Shown piece after piece: positions 54,901 through 60,000 of a stretch of DNA of 60,000 nt (within the stretch, counting starts at the first letter, position 1; every line of letters starts with the position of its first letter). Source of the stretch: Owenia fusiformis (Eukaryota > Annelida > Polychaeta > Sabellida > Oweniidae). Location: contig CAIIXF020000008.1 of assembly GCA_903813345.2 (NCBI GenBank), forward strand, positions 26,460,822-26,520,821. The letters run 5' to 3'. The translations under genes and the position numbers were made by a program. Under the pieces are notes generated by a model, which saw nothing but the letters and a program-made list of their open reading frames with translations, was not told the DNA's origin and did not search any database.

Positions 54901-56836
54901 CAGATCTCATGCTATATTCACCATTGTATTCACGCAGGTAAGCAACATACATGAATGACACTAGTAGCAGATCTCATGCTATATTCACCATTGTATTCAC
55001 GCAGGTAAGCAACATACATGAATGACACTAGTAGCAGATCTCATGCTATATTCACCATTGTTTTCTCACAAGCAATAATCAGAAAGGTCCATGTGCAGTA
55101 TGGCAAGTGATTTTAGCTGGTCATATCTTTCACCATGGGTACTTTCTGGCCATCAATACAGTGGTTTTTATGAAAATAATATGTTTTCTTTCAAGTGAAG
55201 TCCCCATAATGATAAAAATATCAATCGAACAATTTATATAGGGACCCCATGTCAACATTTTTTTCAAAATGTTGAACCTATTTACTCAAAAGAGGATCTT
55301 AAATTTTCAAATTGTTCGATTGATATTTTTATCATCATGGGTACTTTACTTGAAAGAAAATATATTGTTTTAATGAAAAACACTGTATTTAATCCCAGAA
55401 AGTATTCATGGTTCAATACATGACTGTCTAAAATCACTTGCCATACTGCACATGGACCTTTGAAGTCTGAATGGGTTTAAAATATTTTTCATTTGATGTA
55501 GTTTATGTACAAAATGTGTTCTTAGAGAAGATGAACTAAACATACCTTTGGACAGACTTTTTGTTGATTATTGCACATTTTATATTTTAACCATGATTGT
55601 CACTCATCTCATTGTTGATTTTGACAAAGGATTTGTGTATAAATGTTTTGTTTAAGTGTTTAATCCCTTCATTAAATGAAATGTACTTAAAGGGGTTCAA
55701 CCTTTCTTACCACATCGAAAACTCCCTAATATGAAACCATAGGAACTCGAATTGTGACTCACATATTTAATTGACTGTGTTACAAAGCTTTTTTTTATAT
55801 AAATACCAAAACCTGGAATAACAGAAATATTTTTTTAAGTAGATATCCCTTGTACTTTCACAAGTGGATAGAAAAGGGTTTAATCTACATATCAGATGTT
55901 GTTGTGAATGGACACTTAAAACCATATGAGGTAATTTCTGAATTAATAGGAAAAAATGCTGAAACTTTAATGCAATATAACATTTTAAGAGCTTGTTTAA
56001 ATCAAGAGAAAATTCATATGCATGGTAATATAAAACCCAGTGAAACACTAGTATTTTGAGAGATAGAAATTGAAAAATTAACATTACAGAAAACCAGGAA
56101 TAAGCTTGTAAAAGAAAGGCAGTGTGATGTACAATTTAATGGTTTGACTATTGGTTCAGACATTTGGAATCAGCTATTTAAATGTACGTCAGACACTGGT
56201 CTTTTAAGTATCCAATGGAAAATTTTCCATGGTATATATCCACATGGTGGTTTATTAAATAAATATAACATAGAACAATCTGATTTATGTAAACTATGTA
56301 ACGAAGTTGATAACATTGAACACTTTTTTTATACATTGTAATGCAATCAAAAATATTTGGAAAGATGTAGCTTTGAATGATAATGAAAAAATAGGGATGG
56401 GAATATTAGATCAAACGTTATTATACAAGTCACTTGTAATAAAGAAAACTATACATGACTTTAAGTTTTCAAATAATGAGAGAAGAAATATATCTGTAAT
56501 TTTTGAATATGAAAAATATGTTAGAAACATTGTTGATTAAAAAAATGTATTTAAAGTTTTTGAAATATTGATTTGTATGCTAATGAATGATAGAAATAAA
56601 TTTTAAAAAAATAAATAAATAAATACCAAAACCTGAAAAATATGTCACATACTGACATAGTTAATAAAATCAGTATATATTAAATCCTTTAAGACACTTC
56701 TTGGAACTTGCAATGTGGCAAGGGTGTTTTAAAACATGATCCTTTAAGATTCTTTTTGTTATTTGCAGGCCAAGTTTAGTGCTGACATGCCCAGTGAAAC
56801 AAGGAGTAAGATACATCTAGTTGACCTGGCAGGGAG
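33921..56836 (+). CDS. KIF16B: KIF16B-type kinesin-3, N-terminal motor domain (runs off the window)
   Basis: Plus-end-directed kinesin-3 that carries early endosomes (SNX23 in mammals, with a C-terminal PX domain not in this window). Exons: 33921-33967, 37095-37164, 38563-38685, 39338-39454, 45096-45128, 45964-46025, 54491-54594, 54795-54937, 56769-56836, all phase-matched. They give 255 residues: [14 protein letters not shown] at the start, [17 protein letters not shown]-loop GQTGSGKT (105-112), [32 protein letters not shown], switch I NDTSSRSH (217-224), and switch II DLAG (252-255). The order and sequence match KIF16B best; KIF1/KIF13 are the alternative. The next exon is not found before 60000. 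Three junctions carry tandem duplications, and a large intron hosts two sulfotransferase genes. Confidence 0.93.
34051..36664. mobile_element. 2.6-kb element with 150-bp terminal inverted repeats and TTAA flanks
   Basis: Left end ggttcagctggaaagtaaca and right end, reversed, ggtacagctggaaagtaaca. The inverted similarity continues for about 150 bp (left to about 34204, right from about 36513). TTAA abuts both ends (34047-34050 and 36665-36668), as expected of Kolobok- or piggyBac-type insertion. No transposase was recognised. Inside are a further inverted pair (about 34200-34245 with 35290-35345) and a nested Mutator-like element. It lies in KIF16B intron 1. Confidence 0.8.
35402..36495. mobile_element. 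1.1-kb Mutator-like foldback nested in the TTAA element
   Basis: Flanked by GTAGTTCCCA at 35392-35401 and 36496-36505, a 9-10-bp direct repeat typical of Mutator-like insertions. The arms are long (about 220 bp) inverted repeats: ctattgcaagactaatgcc and gcaaggatcctgccatgacc on the left, with reverse complements on the right. The core (about 35738-36020) is a tandem repeat with gcctgtcatgaccgtg and aatgttaaagcc in about five to six copies. No transposase; non-autonomous. Confidence 0.8.
36669..37094. other. KIF16B intron 1, 3' part
   Basis: About 0.4 kb of AT-rich intronic sequence before the exon 2 acceptor (ctttccag). No genes or repeats recognised. Branch-point and polypyrimidine sequences should lie in the last 60 bases (for example tttctttccag). 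Confidence 0.5.
37138..37676 (+). repeat. 42-bp minisatellite built from the KIF16B exon 2 5' splice site (13 copies)
   Basis: Thirteen exact 42-bp steps, donors after 37164, 37206 and so on to 37668. The unit is aagacaacaataacaaatct + aaag|gtatgtgtcac + a/gtttaat. It contains the last 22-25 coding bases of exon 2 (KTTITNLK) plus the donor AAAG|gtatgt. 42 is a multiple of three, and the coding frame is open through all 13 units, each adding [14 protein letters not shown]. Later copies have NMT in place of NKT, showing a gradient away from the founder. Use of downstream donors would insert 14-residue repeats at the start of the motor fold. Confidence 0.97.
37740..38100. other. KIF16B intron 2 segment
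   Basis: Intronic DNA without genes. Just after the array (37697-37790) a short inverted pair, gaccccccccctcac and gggggagggtcac with gctacaagccc and gaggcttgtagct, forms a hairpin of about 100 bp. It may be a small MITE or a stem in the pre-mRNA close to the last donors. Confidence 0.5.
38103..38362. mobile_element. 260-bp palindromic MITE
   Basis: Inverted ends: aggaggctgttctcgaaaat and ttcgttattaatgaatcg on the left; the right end reversed reads ggaggccgttcctcgaaact and atcgttattaatgaatcg. The centre has cgtgatgacgtcatga. No coding capacity. Target duplication is not clear. Located in KIF16B intron 2. Confidence 0.75.
38686..39080. other. KIF16B intron 3
   Basis: About 0.4 kb of AT-rich intronic DNA with no gene. 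It leads into the 110-bp triplication that includes the exon 4 acceptor. A short tandem (atacaatgatattgtatcat then tgtattac) occurs near 38865-38885. Confidence 0.5.
39081..39397 (+). repeat. 110-bp triplication of the KIF16B exon 4 3' splice junction
   Basis: Three copies at exact 110-bp steps (exon-like starts at 39118, 39228, 39338). Each holds tacaataa(c/a)a, aatattaatttgtt, the polypyrimidine/acceptor region and the first 59-61 bases of exon 4 (GTGTTC(A/G)AAGATCTGGG to GCATGTGT). Copies 2 and 3 have gctgtag acceptors; copy 1 has ctgtttg and lost the AG. Only copy 3 continues to a donor. Entering copy 2 reads into a TAG inside copy 3, so it would truncate the motor. Confidence 0.95.
40052..40582 (+). 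pseudogene. Reverse transcriptase-type retroelement fragment
   Basis: The frame gives [21 protein letters not shown], then [37 protein letters not shown] and [12 protein letters not shown]. This pattern (F-L-D-L, K-R-D-x-F-N-F, N-I-P-x-x-x-x-Y-G-V, R-A-C-S) recurs at the end of reverse-transcriptase domains in invertebrate retroelements. The 5' part of the frame is encoded by a CCGT repeat and is not real. The catalytic YxDD region is absent, so it is a remnant. Element class (tyrosine-recombinase or Penelope-like) is not settled. Confidence 0.6.
40133..40175. repeat. (CCGT)n tetranucleotide repeat
   Basis: About ten units of tccg/ccgt with an interruption (acgtacat). It follows the segment atcgaacgaagttcggaggg, an inverted motif (cgaacgaagttcg). 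A CCGT-type repeat after such a motif suggests an end of an interspersed element. Confidence 0.9.
41664..42478. mobile_element. Tc1/mariner-like palindromic MITE with TA flanks
   Basis: Ends tatcaggtgtcccaaaa and, reversed from the right, tatcaggtgtcccaaaa. Inverted arms of about 200 bp include tgagccactt, tgacaagtattatctcgg and ccataccgga. TA abuts both ends. No transposase frame. A solo similar end (acagggtgtcccaaaaatag) lies at about 50254. Confidence 0.8.
42640..43810. repeat. Roughly 135-160-bp satellite with GGCGGCCATTTT hairpins
   Basis: Six to seven units marked by gattttgttcatatttggta near 43036, 43190, 43325, 43461, 43622 and 43760, with a diverged one at 42740. Each unit has gtggccattttgaaaaatgg or ggcggccattttg facing aaaatggccgcc, a strong hairpin, and taactcgaaaagtagtggag. 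It lies in the 5.4-kb composite element of KIF16B intron 4. Confidence 0.9.
43811..44825. other. Interior of composite element, no gene recognised
   Basis: AT-rich sequence with a short frame at 43848-44117 that matches nothing I recognise. No transposase motifs such as DDE blocks were found on either strand. Probably non-coding transposon interior. Confidence 0.4.
45246..45836. mobile_element. 591-bp Tc1/mariner-like MITE with TA target duplication
   Basis: Starts cagggtgggccaaaaaaacg and ends with its inverse (tttggcccaccctg), with ttgaaaaaaaagtggtg facing cgccacttttttttcaa. It is exactly flanked by TA (45244-45245 and 45837-45838). No transposase. It sits in KIF16B intron 5, between the 33-bp exon and exon 6. 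Confidence 0.9.
46026..46455. other. KIF16B intron 6, 5' part; 3' side of sulfotransferase gene 1
   Basis: About 0.4 kb following the KIF16B exon 6 donor (gtatgtat). It contains a TTGTATTG-type repeat (ttgtattgtattgcattttgt) at 46039-46068. The 3' untranslated region of the opposite-strand sulfotransferase probably ends here, but no clear poly(A) signal was assigned. Confidence 0.45.
46456..49259 (-). CDS. Carbohydrate (GlcNAc/Gal/GalNAc 6-O-) sulfotransferase, paralog 1
   Basis: Golgi type II enzyme that moves sulfate from PAPS to a sugar hydroxyl on glycans. Exons: 48716-49259, 48302-48462, 47602-47889, 46456-47034; phases 1, 0, 0; 523 residues. A short hydrophobic anchor (about residues 12-27, [15 protein letters not shown]) follows a basic cytosolic end. 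A Ser/Thr/Asn-rich stem and a catalytic domain come next. The 5'-phosphosulfate loop is [12 protein letters not shown] (about 200-211) and the 3'-phosphate site is [14 protein letters not shown] (about 360-373). FLFEPY-like YLFEPYR also fits the CHST1-7 group. The acceptor sugar cannot be predicted. It lies, with paralog 2, inside KIF16B intron 6 on the opposite strand. Confidence 0.88.
49260..50310. other. Spacer between the two sulfotransferase genes
   Basis: About 1 kb of AT-rich DNA. It should hold the promoter of paralog 1 and the 3' end of paralog 2. At 50253-50275 is a solo mariner-type end (acagggtgtcccaaaaatag). Here gcctgtttccacatatgcaa resembles gene sequence at 50421-50440. No genes recognised. 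Confidence 0.5.
50311..53386 (-). CDS. Carbohydrate (GlcNAc/Gal/GalNAc 6-O-) sulfotransferase, paralog 2
   Basis: Same family and exon plan as paralog 1: exons 52690-53386, 51666-51826, 51074-51364, 50311-50913; phases 1, 0, 0; 583 residues. Exon 2 is 161 bp in both genes. The anchor is [17 protein letters not shown] (about 12-28), and the stem is longer and Ser/Thr/Glu-rich. The PAPS sites are [12 protein letters not shown] (about 251-262) and [14 protein letters not shown] (about 412-425). [16 protein letters not shown](M/L)(K/R)NNLFWPN and TNNIKVI are near-identical in the two paralogs. They arose by tandem duplication. Intron 1 contains a TTAA MITE absent from paralog 1. Confidence 0.88.
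51914..52518. mobile_element. 605-bp TTAA-flanked palindromic MITE in sulfotransferase 2 intron 1
   Basis: Left end aggaaaattccttgccagac and right end, reversed, aggaatattccttgccaagc. The inverted match continues inward (atggtagctataa, ccatatttagcaaaaca, agtgatgtcatcaactctca and their inverses). TTAA lies at 51910-51913 and 52519-52522. No coding capacity. Confidence 0.85.
53387..54490. other. 5' flank of sulfotransferase 2 and 3' part of KIF16B intron 6
   Basis: About 1.1 kb, AT-rich, with no coding signal. The promoter of sulfotransferase 2 should lie near 53400-53600 on the minus strand. The final bases (tgtgattttag) are the acceptor of KIF16B exon 7. Confidence 0.45.
54884..55072 (+). 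repeat. 67-bp triplication of the KIF16B exon 8 5' splice junction
   Basis: Three copies at exact 67-bp steps (54884, 54951, 55018). The unit has the last 54 bases of exon 8 (ATGAATGACACTAGTAGCAG to TTCACGCAG) plus gtaagcaacatac. Copies 1 and 2 keep CAG|gtaagc. In copy 3 the end is changed to ttttctcacaagcaat and the donor is lost. The duplicated segment codes for switch I (NDTSSRSH). 67 is not a multiple of three, so using the copy 2 donor would shift the frame. Confidence 0.96.
55083..55461. mobile_element. 380-bp palindromic MITE next to the exon 8 triplication
   Basis: Outer inverted arms: aaaggtccatgtgcagtatg and gcaagtgattttag on the left, their inverses on the right. Inner arms are cgaacaattt with aaattgttcg, and tttctttcaagt with acttgaaagaaa. 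It starts about 10 bases after the third, degenerate copy of the exon 8 junction. No target duplication could be fixed. Confidence 0.8.
55816..56620 (+). pseudogene. 5'-truncated L1/Tx1-like LINE ORF2 remnant
   Basis: Plus-strand fragment encoding the C-terminal part of a LINE ORF2 in broken frames. It includes [20 protein letters not shown] and a zinc motif [14 protein letters not shown], with frameshifts. It ends in an A-rich (aaat)n tail and is flanked by AAATACCAAAACCTG at 55801-55815 and 56621-56635, a clean target-site duplication. It lies in KIF16B intron 8. The C-terminal zinc motif resembles that of the LINE at 18.6-25 kb, so the same family is likely. Confidence 0.85.
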
Positions 56837-58011
56837 GTATGTATTCATAAATCTGCTAGGGGAGGTTATACCACGGGGAGTTATACCTTTAATGAAGGAG
56901 AAAAAGTTATGATACTTGTATTGCCCCCCCCCCCCTCCATGTATATGCCTCTCAAGGATCATTAAGGTCTCAGATAACATATCATACTAAAAAAATGTTA
57001 CGATATAAAGAAGTATAAAAGAAAATGGATATCCTATTTTGGCATGTGTGCACCTGTGTCCAAACCAATGAATCTGAAATAGTTTAAGAGAAGTCCTGAT
57101 TAATCTTCCTGGTTAGGCACAAACCAACAAACACAATTATTTAATTTGTGTAAGTAAAAGCATAGATTTATTCAATACATGTACAAACAAACTACACAAC
57201 TTCTATGTAAACTCAAAAATATAAGCAATATCCATAAAAAGATTTAACAATACTAGTGTATAAATCTGAGTATAATTTAAAAGCCTGTTAATATATTAAA
57301 ATTTGTTGCTGTTTTGTTACGTAACCATATTACCATATTTACTTTATTTGGCAAGATATAACTAACTTAAACCTTTGTGGTGAACATTTCAGATTTCGAT
57401 TTAATAAATGAATTAATAAATACTGTGTATTGATCATTTCAAGTGTACAGAATCATCCCTTTGAACACTCTGAGATTGTTCAATTGTTCAATACATATTA
57501 AAAAGAATATAAGATGGCCTATAAATATCACTTCAAATGTTCTACATGTACTTCTGCATGTCAAATTGCTTGATGTTGCTTTTAAATGCCGTGTCACTGA
57601 TATTTGGACTTCAAATTTGTTTTTGTAAAAACGCTCTTGAGTATTATGTTTGTTTTGCATGGCGGAAACAGGAAGTGACACATACATGTATCAATGCAGA
57701 AAATCCAGCAAATAAAATCAAAGCAGTCATTTTTCTTAAAAATATGACATAACTCTTTCGGAATACCATTCAGTAGGGTGAAGGAGGGTAATGTTGACAT
57801 GTAGGGTAACTTTAAAATAAGAAATCTGGTAACTTTGACACCTGCATGTTAGAAATTTTCCACCACGATCAATTTCGGCAAAAATGAAAAAACAAATTGA
57901 GATTTCCATCCTTGCTACAGAAAAACAAAGATTAAATGCTTCAACCTGATTTAGAAATATGAACCAAATGTACAGCAAGATGTCAAAGTTACCCAAAATG
58001 AAATGAAAGGC
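56837..58011. other. KIF16B intron 9 (start), no gene recognised
   Basis: Follows the exon 9 donor (AG|gtatgt). A short stretch repeats ggggaggttataccacgggg and gttatacc near 56859-56885. A run of about 14 C lies near 56924-56937. Several short frames on both strands near 57440-57800 carry no domain I recognise. The next kinesin exon is not found here. Confidence 0.45.
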
Positions 58012-58175
58012 CAGGCCCATAGCCAGGGGGGTTAATCCCAGCCAAAAATTCTTTTCATGCAGTTTTCACCACTTTTCAAGTGATTTTTGGCCAATATTGT
58101 CAAATTTGAACCCCCACCTTGAATTTTTTTAATACACCCCCCCCCCCTCCTTGGCTAAAGCTGGCTACGGGCCTG
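58012..58175. mobile_element. 164-bp MITE with CAGGCCCRTAGCCAG ends
   Basis: Left end caggcccatagccag and right end, reversed, caggcccgtagccag. The interior has tttcaagtgatttttggcc and tttgaaccccc, shared with partial copies at about 11109-11300, 13612-13760 and 17165-17310. hAT-like by its CAGG start, but the flanks (aaaggc / aatgct) give no target duplication I can assign. Confidence 0.75.
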
Positions 58176-58236
58176 AATGCTGTCAGCATTTTATTTCCTT
58201 CCCCTAACCAATCACCATGAGAGTATTATTCAGTCC

Positions 58237-59651
58237 TTAGCAATCATTCCTCCTGGGACCAACACAAGGGTTCCCACATTCATAGTCCTCTGGCACGCTG
58301 GTGCCCCCTGCACATGTGAGGAGCTCGGGCTTCAGGTTACCCCGGGCATCTGCATACACACACTGATAGAACTGACATCTATTGTCCTCATTTACCAAGT
58401 ACTGACCAATCACTTTACATGCTGGAAAATAAATTAAAATGAATATTATTGTCTGTTTTCTATAATATCTGCCTCTATATATAAGGGGATGAAACATAAT
58501 TAATATGGACAAAAAATGTTGTTAATAACACGTCCTCTGAAAAACATGATTTAAAAGTCATTGATCTCTATTTTCTTCAAAATGTAACTTAGCTTGTAAC
58601 ATTTCATAATAATGACTTATGCTAGATACACAATAAATAAATATTGGAAAGACACAATCCACCCAAAAATAATAAATTATGATTTATCAATAGACTACAT
58701 GCGAGTAGAAATAATCTTGATTTACGTCATTAATATTCAAAATTCAGTCAAAGCGATGTCATATTTGAAATCTGCATGTAAATGTACATCTAGAAATATG
58801 GTTTCGAAAATTGTCTATCATCTTTGAAAATTTAATTTTTTTGAAAATGTGACTTCTTGTTCGGGTTGATTCCTCATAGACCCCATGTTAGAAAATCACA
58901 AAAAGTGAATTATCTTTTCTTGTATTGGACGGATAACATTTTCTTTTACTGGACATATTTTAATTTGCATAACTATTAGATACATAAGGGTTATATGAAA
59001 ATTGAACCGCGCAAATAGATGTAATTTAAGTTAAAGGGAACTTTCTACTATACTCGCCATGCTATCTGACCCGAACGAGCCACCTGGTGGTGAATCTGGT
59101 AACTACCTACTCGCATCTGCGTTATTAAAATTAAATTAAGATCAGTTAAAAAATCACCAAAAGATTAAGAGCCTTTTATTTCAGATTAATTACTTTTGAG
59201 TTAAACTCATTCAGTTCGACACACAGTAATGTACAATTTATAAATAGACCTTTGATAAAAAATTTTTCAAACATGTTATTTCATCATTTGTTTTAAGTGG
59301 TCAGTACAATCCACTCACAGTTTCTCACACCCTTTTATTATATTGACCATTAATATTGCCCTTGTAAGCAAAATGTTGAGAGGTAGATATTCATACTGTA
59401 CTTACATCCTTTTGGGTTATAGCCTTTGAATTCACACACAGTCCATGGACCATTGTTAGTGCCTTCTGGACATTGCTTAAGGTTTGGTCCTGTGCATGGG
59501 TTGCCTGATCTGTATCCTCTGGGTACACTTGAGCCTGGGGCACAAGGCATGCTGACGGCCTTCAGGTTCAAGTAGGCATCTGCATAGGTACATTGGTAGA
59601 ACCTACAGGGGTCATCATAGTCTGCCAGGAGTTGACCATTGTATTTGCAGT
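58237..59651 (-). CDS. Cysteine-rich protein with tandem chitin-binding (peritrophin-A)-like domains, last two exons
   Basis: Exons 59406-59651 and 58237-58421 join in phase 1; stop at 58237. Each exon encodes one module of about 60 residues with the pattern C-x-x-x-G-Q-(L/Y)-L, then CRFYQCTYADA or CQFYQCVYADA, NLK, PCAPG or CAGG, SVP, and GNPC. The spacing of the cysteines and the FYQC core recall the type-2 chitin-binding domain of peritrophins, usually in secreted, matrix- or mucus-binding proteins. The family match is by pattern only. The signal peptide and earlier modules lie beyond the right edge. If KIF16B continues further right, this gene is nested in its intron on the opposite strand. 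A third exon upstream must supply the one base before the first Asp codon. Confidence 0.65.
58422..59405. other. Intron of the chitin-binding-like gene
   Basis: About 1 kb of AT-rich intron between the two module exons, with gtaagtac donor and attttccag acceptor on the minus strand. No nested gene or clear repeat seen. Confidence 0.5.
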
Positions 59652-60000
59652 CTGGAAGCACACAAATATATAAAATCTGTTAAGTTTTTTTGTATTGAAT
59701 TTAGAATCTTAACTTTTTCTAATCAGATGTGTCGCTCTTTTGAAGTGATATTTGGAGGGTCAAATCAAGTTTATATAAAATGCTTTAATAAGTTATGACA
59801 TCAGTCAGAGACATTAATGGCGTGAAAGTGAACAAAGATTCATTTTCATTAAAAATGATATTTATATTAAACTTGTTAATATGCCAGTATGCATCGTTGC
59901 ATATTACAATTTTTGTATCTTTGTTGAATATAAATAAAGGTTTTTGAAAGCGCATTACAATTTTTGCAAATTACCTTGAAGTAGGACTTCAAGCATTAGC
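59652..60000. other. Intron upstream of the last two chitin-binding-like exons
   Basis: Follows the acceptor (cttccag on the minus strand). AT-rich with no recognised coding exon before the window ends. The bases ttacctt at 59994-60000 minus a few could belong to a further donor (rc aaggtaa near 59975-59981), but this is too short to claim. Confidence 0.35.

Noticed and set aside
57443-58020. Overlapping 60-94-codon frames on both strands
   Set aside because: No domain, signal peptide or splice context; low-complexity hydrophobic readings of AT-rich intron.

Overview
The window is nuclear DNA of a bilaterian animal. It is AT-rich, its genes are split by phase-consistent GT-AG introns, and it is crowded with transposon remnants and tandem repeats. 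The proteins are metazoan (phospholipase D3-like, triokinase/FMN cyclase, KIF16B-type kinesin, Golgi carbohydrate sulfotransferases, a rhodopsin-class receptor, a chitin-binding-like protein). The intron load, nested genes, L1/Tx1-like LINE and many MITEs suggest a marine invertebrate, either deuterostome or lophotrochozoan. The phylum cannot be fixed from this sequence alone.

Layout. At 162-1217 (+) lie the last two exons of a PLD3/4-like gene. At 3012-26546 (-) is a complete triokinase/FMN cyclase gene (TKFC), tail-to-tail with PLD3. It has 13 coding exon positions and predicts 588 residues. One DhaK-domain exon is present as two 185-bp copies that look mutually exclusive. Its introns hold an intronless GPCR gene (9401-10390, +) and a LINE with a DNA transposon inside it (18584-25050). 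The LINE itself landed in a roughly 120-bp satellite. The head-to-head gap between TKFC and KIF16B (26.5-33.9 kb) contains a 4.1-kb foldback element, a nested MITE and a hAT-like MITE. KIF16B begins at 33921 (+) and runs off the window; nine exons encode the motor domain to the DLAG motif. Its introns carry TTAA-type, Mutator-like and mariner-like elements, a 5.4-kb composite, and two tandem sulfotransferase genes on the opposite strand (46456-49259 and 50311-53386). The right end (58237-59651, -) holds the last exons of a cysteine-rich secreted protein.

The most unusual signal is that five separate exon-intron junctions in TKFC and KIF16B have been tandemly duplicated, splice site included. 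These are a 3' splice site about 42 times (48-bp unit), a 5' splice site 27 times (27/26-bp unit), a 5' splice site 13 times (42-bp unit), a 3' splice site three times (110-bp unit) and a 5' splice site three times (67-bp unit). The three large arrays have units that are, or mostly are, multiples of three and stay largely open in the coding frame. Alternative splice choice could therefore add variable numbers of short in-frame peptide repeats. I regard this as the candidate undescribed system; the sequence shows the structure, but whether the cell uses it is inference.

The genes do not form an obvious pathway. PLD3 (lysosome/endosome) and KIF16B (early endosome transport) share an endosomal theme, and the two sulfotransferases are local paralogs, but no functional cluster is evident.
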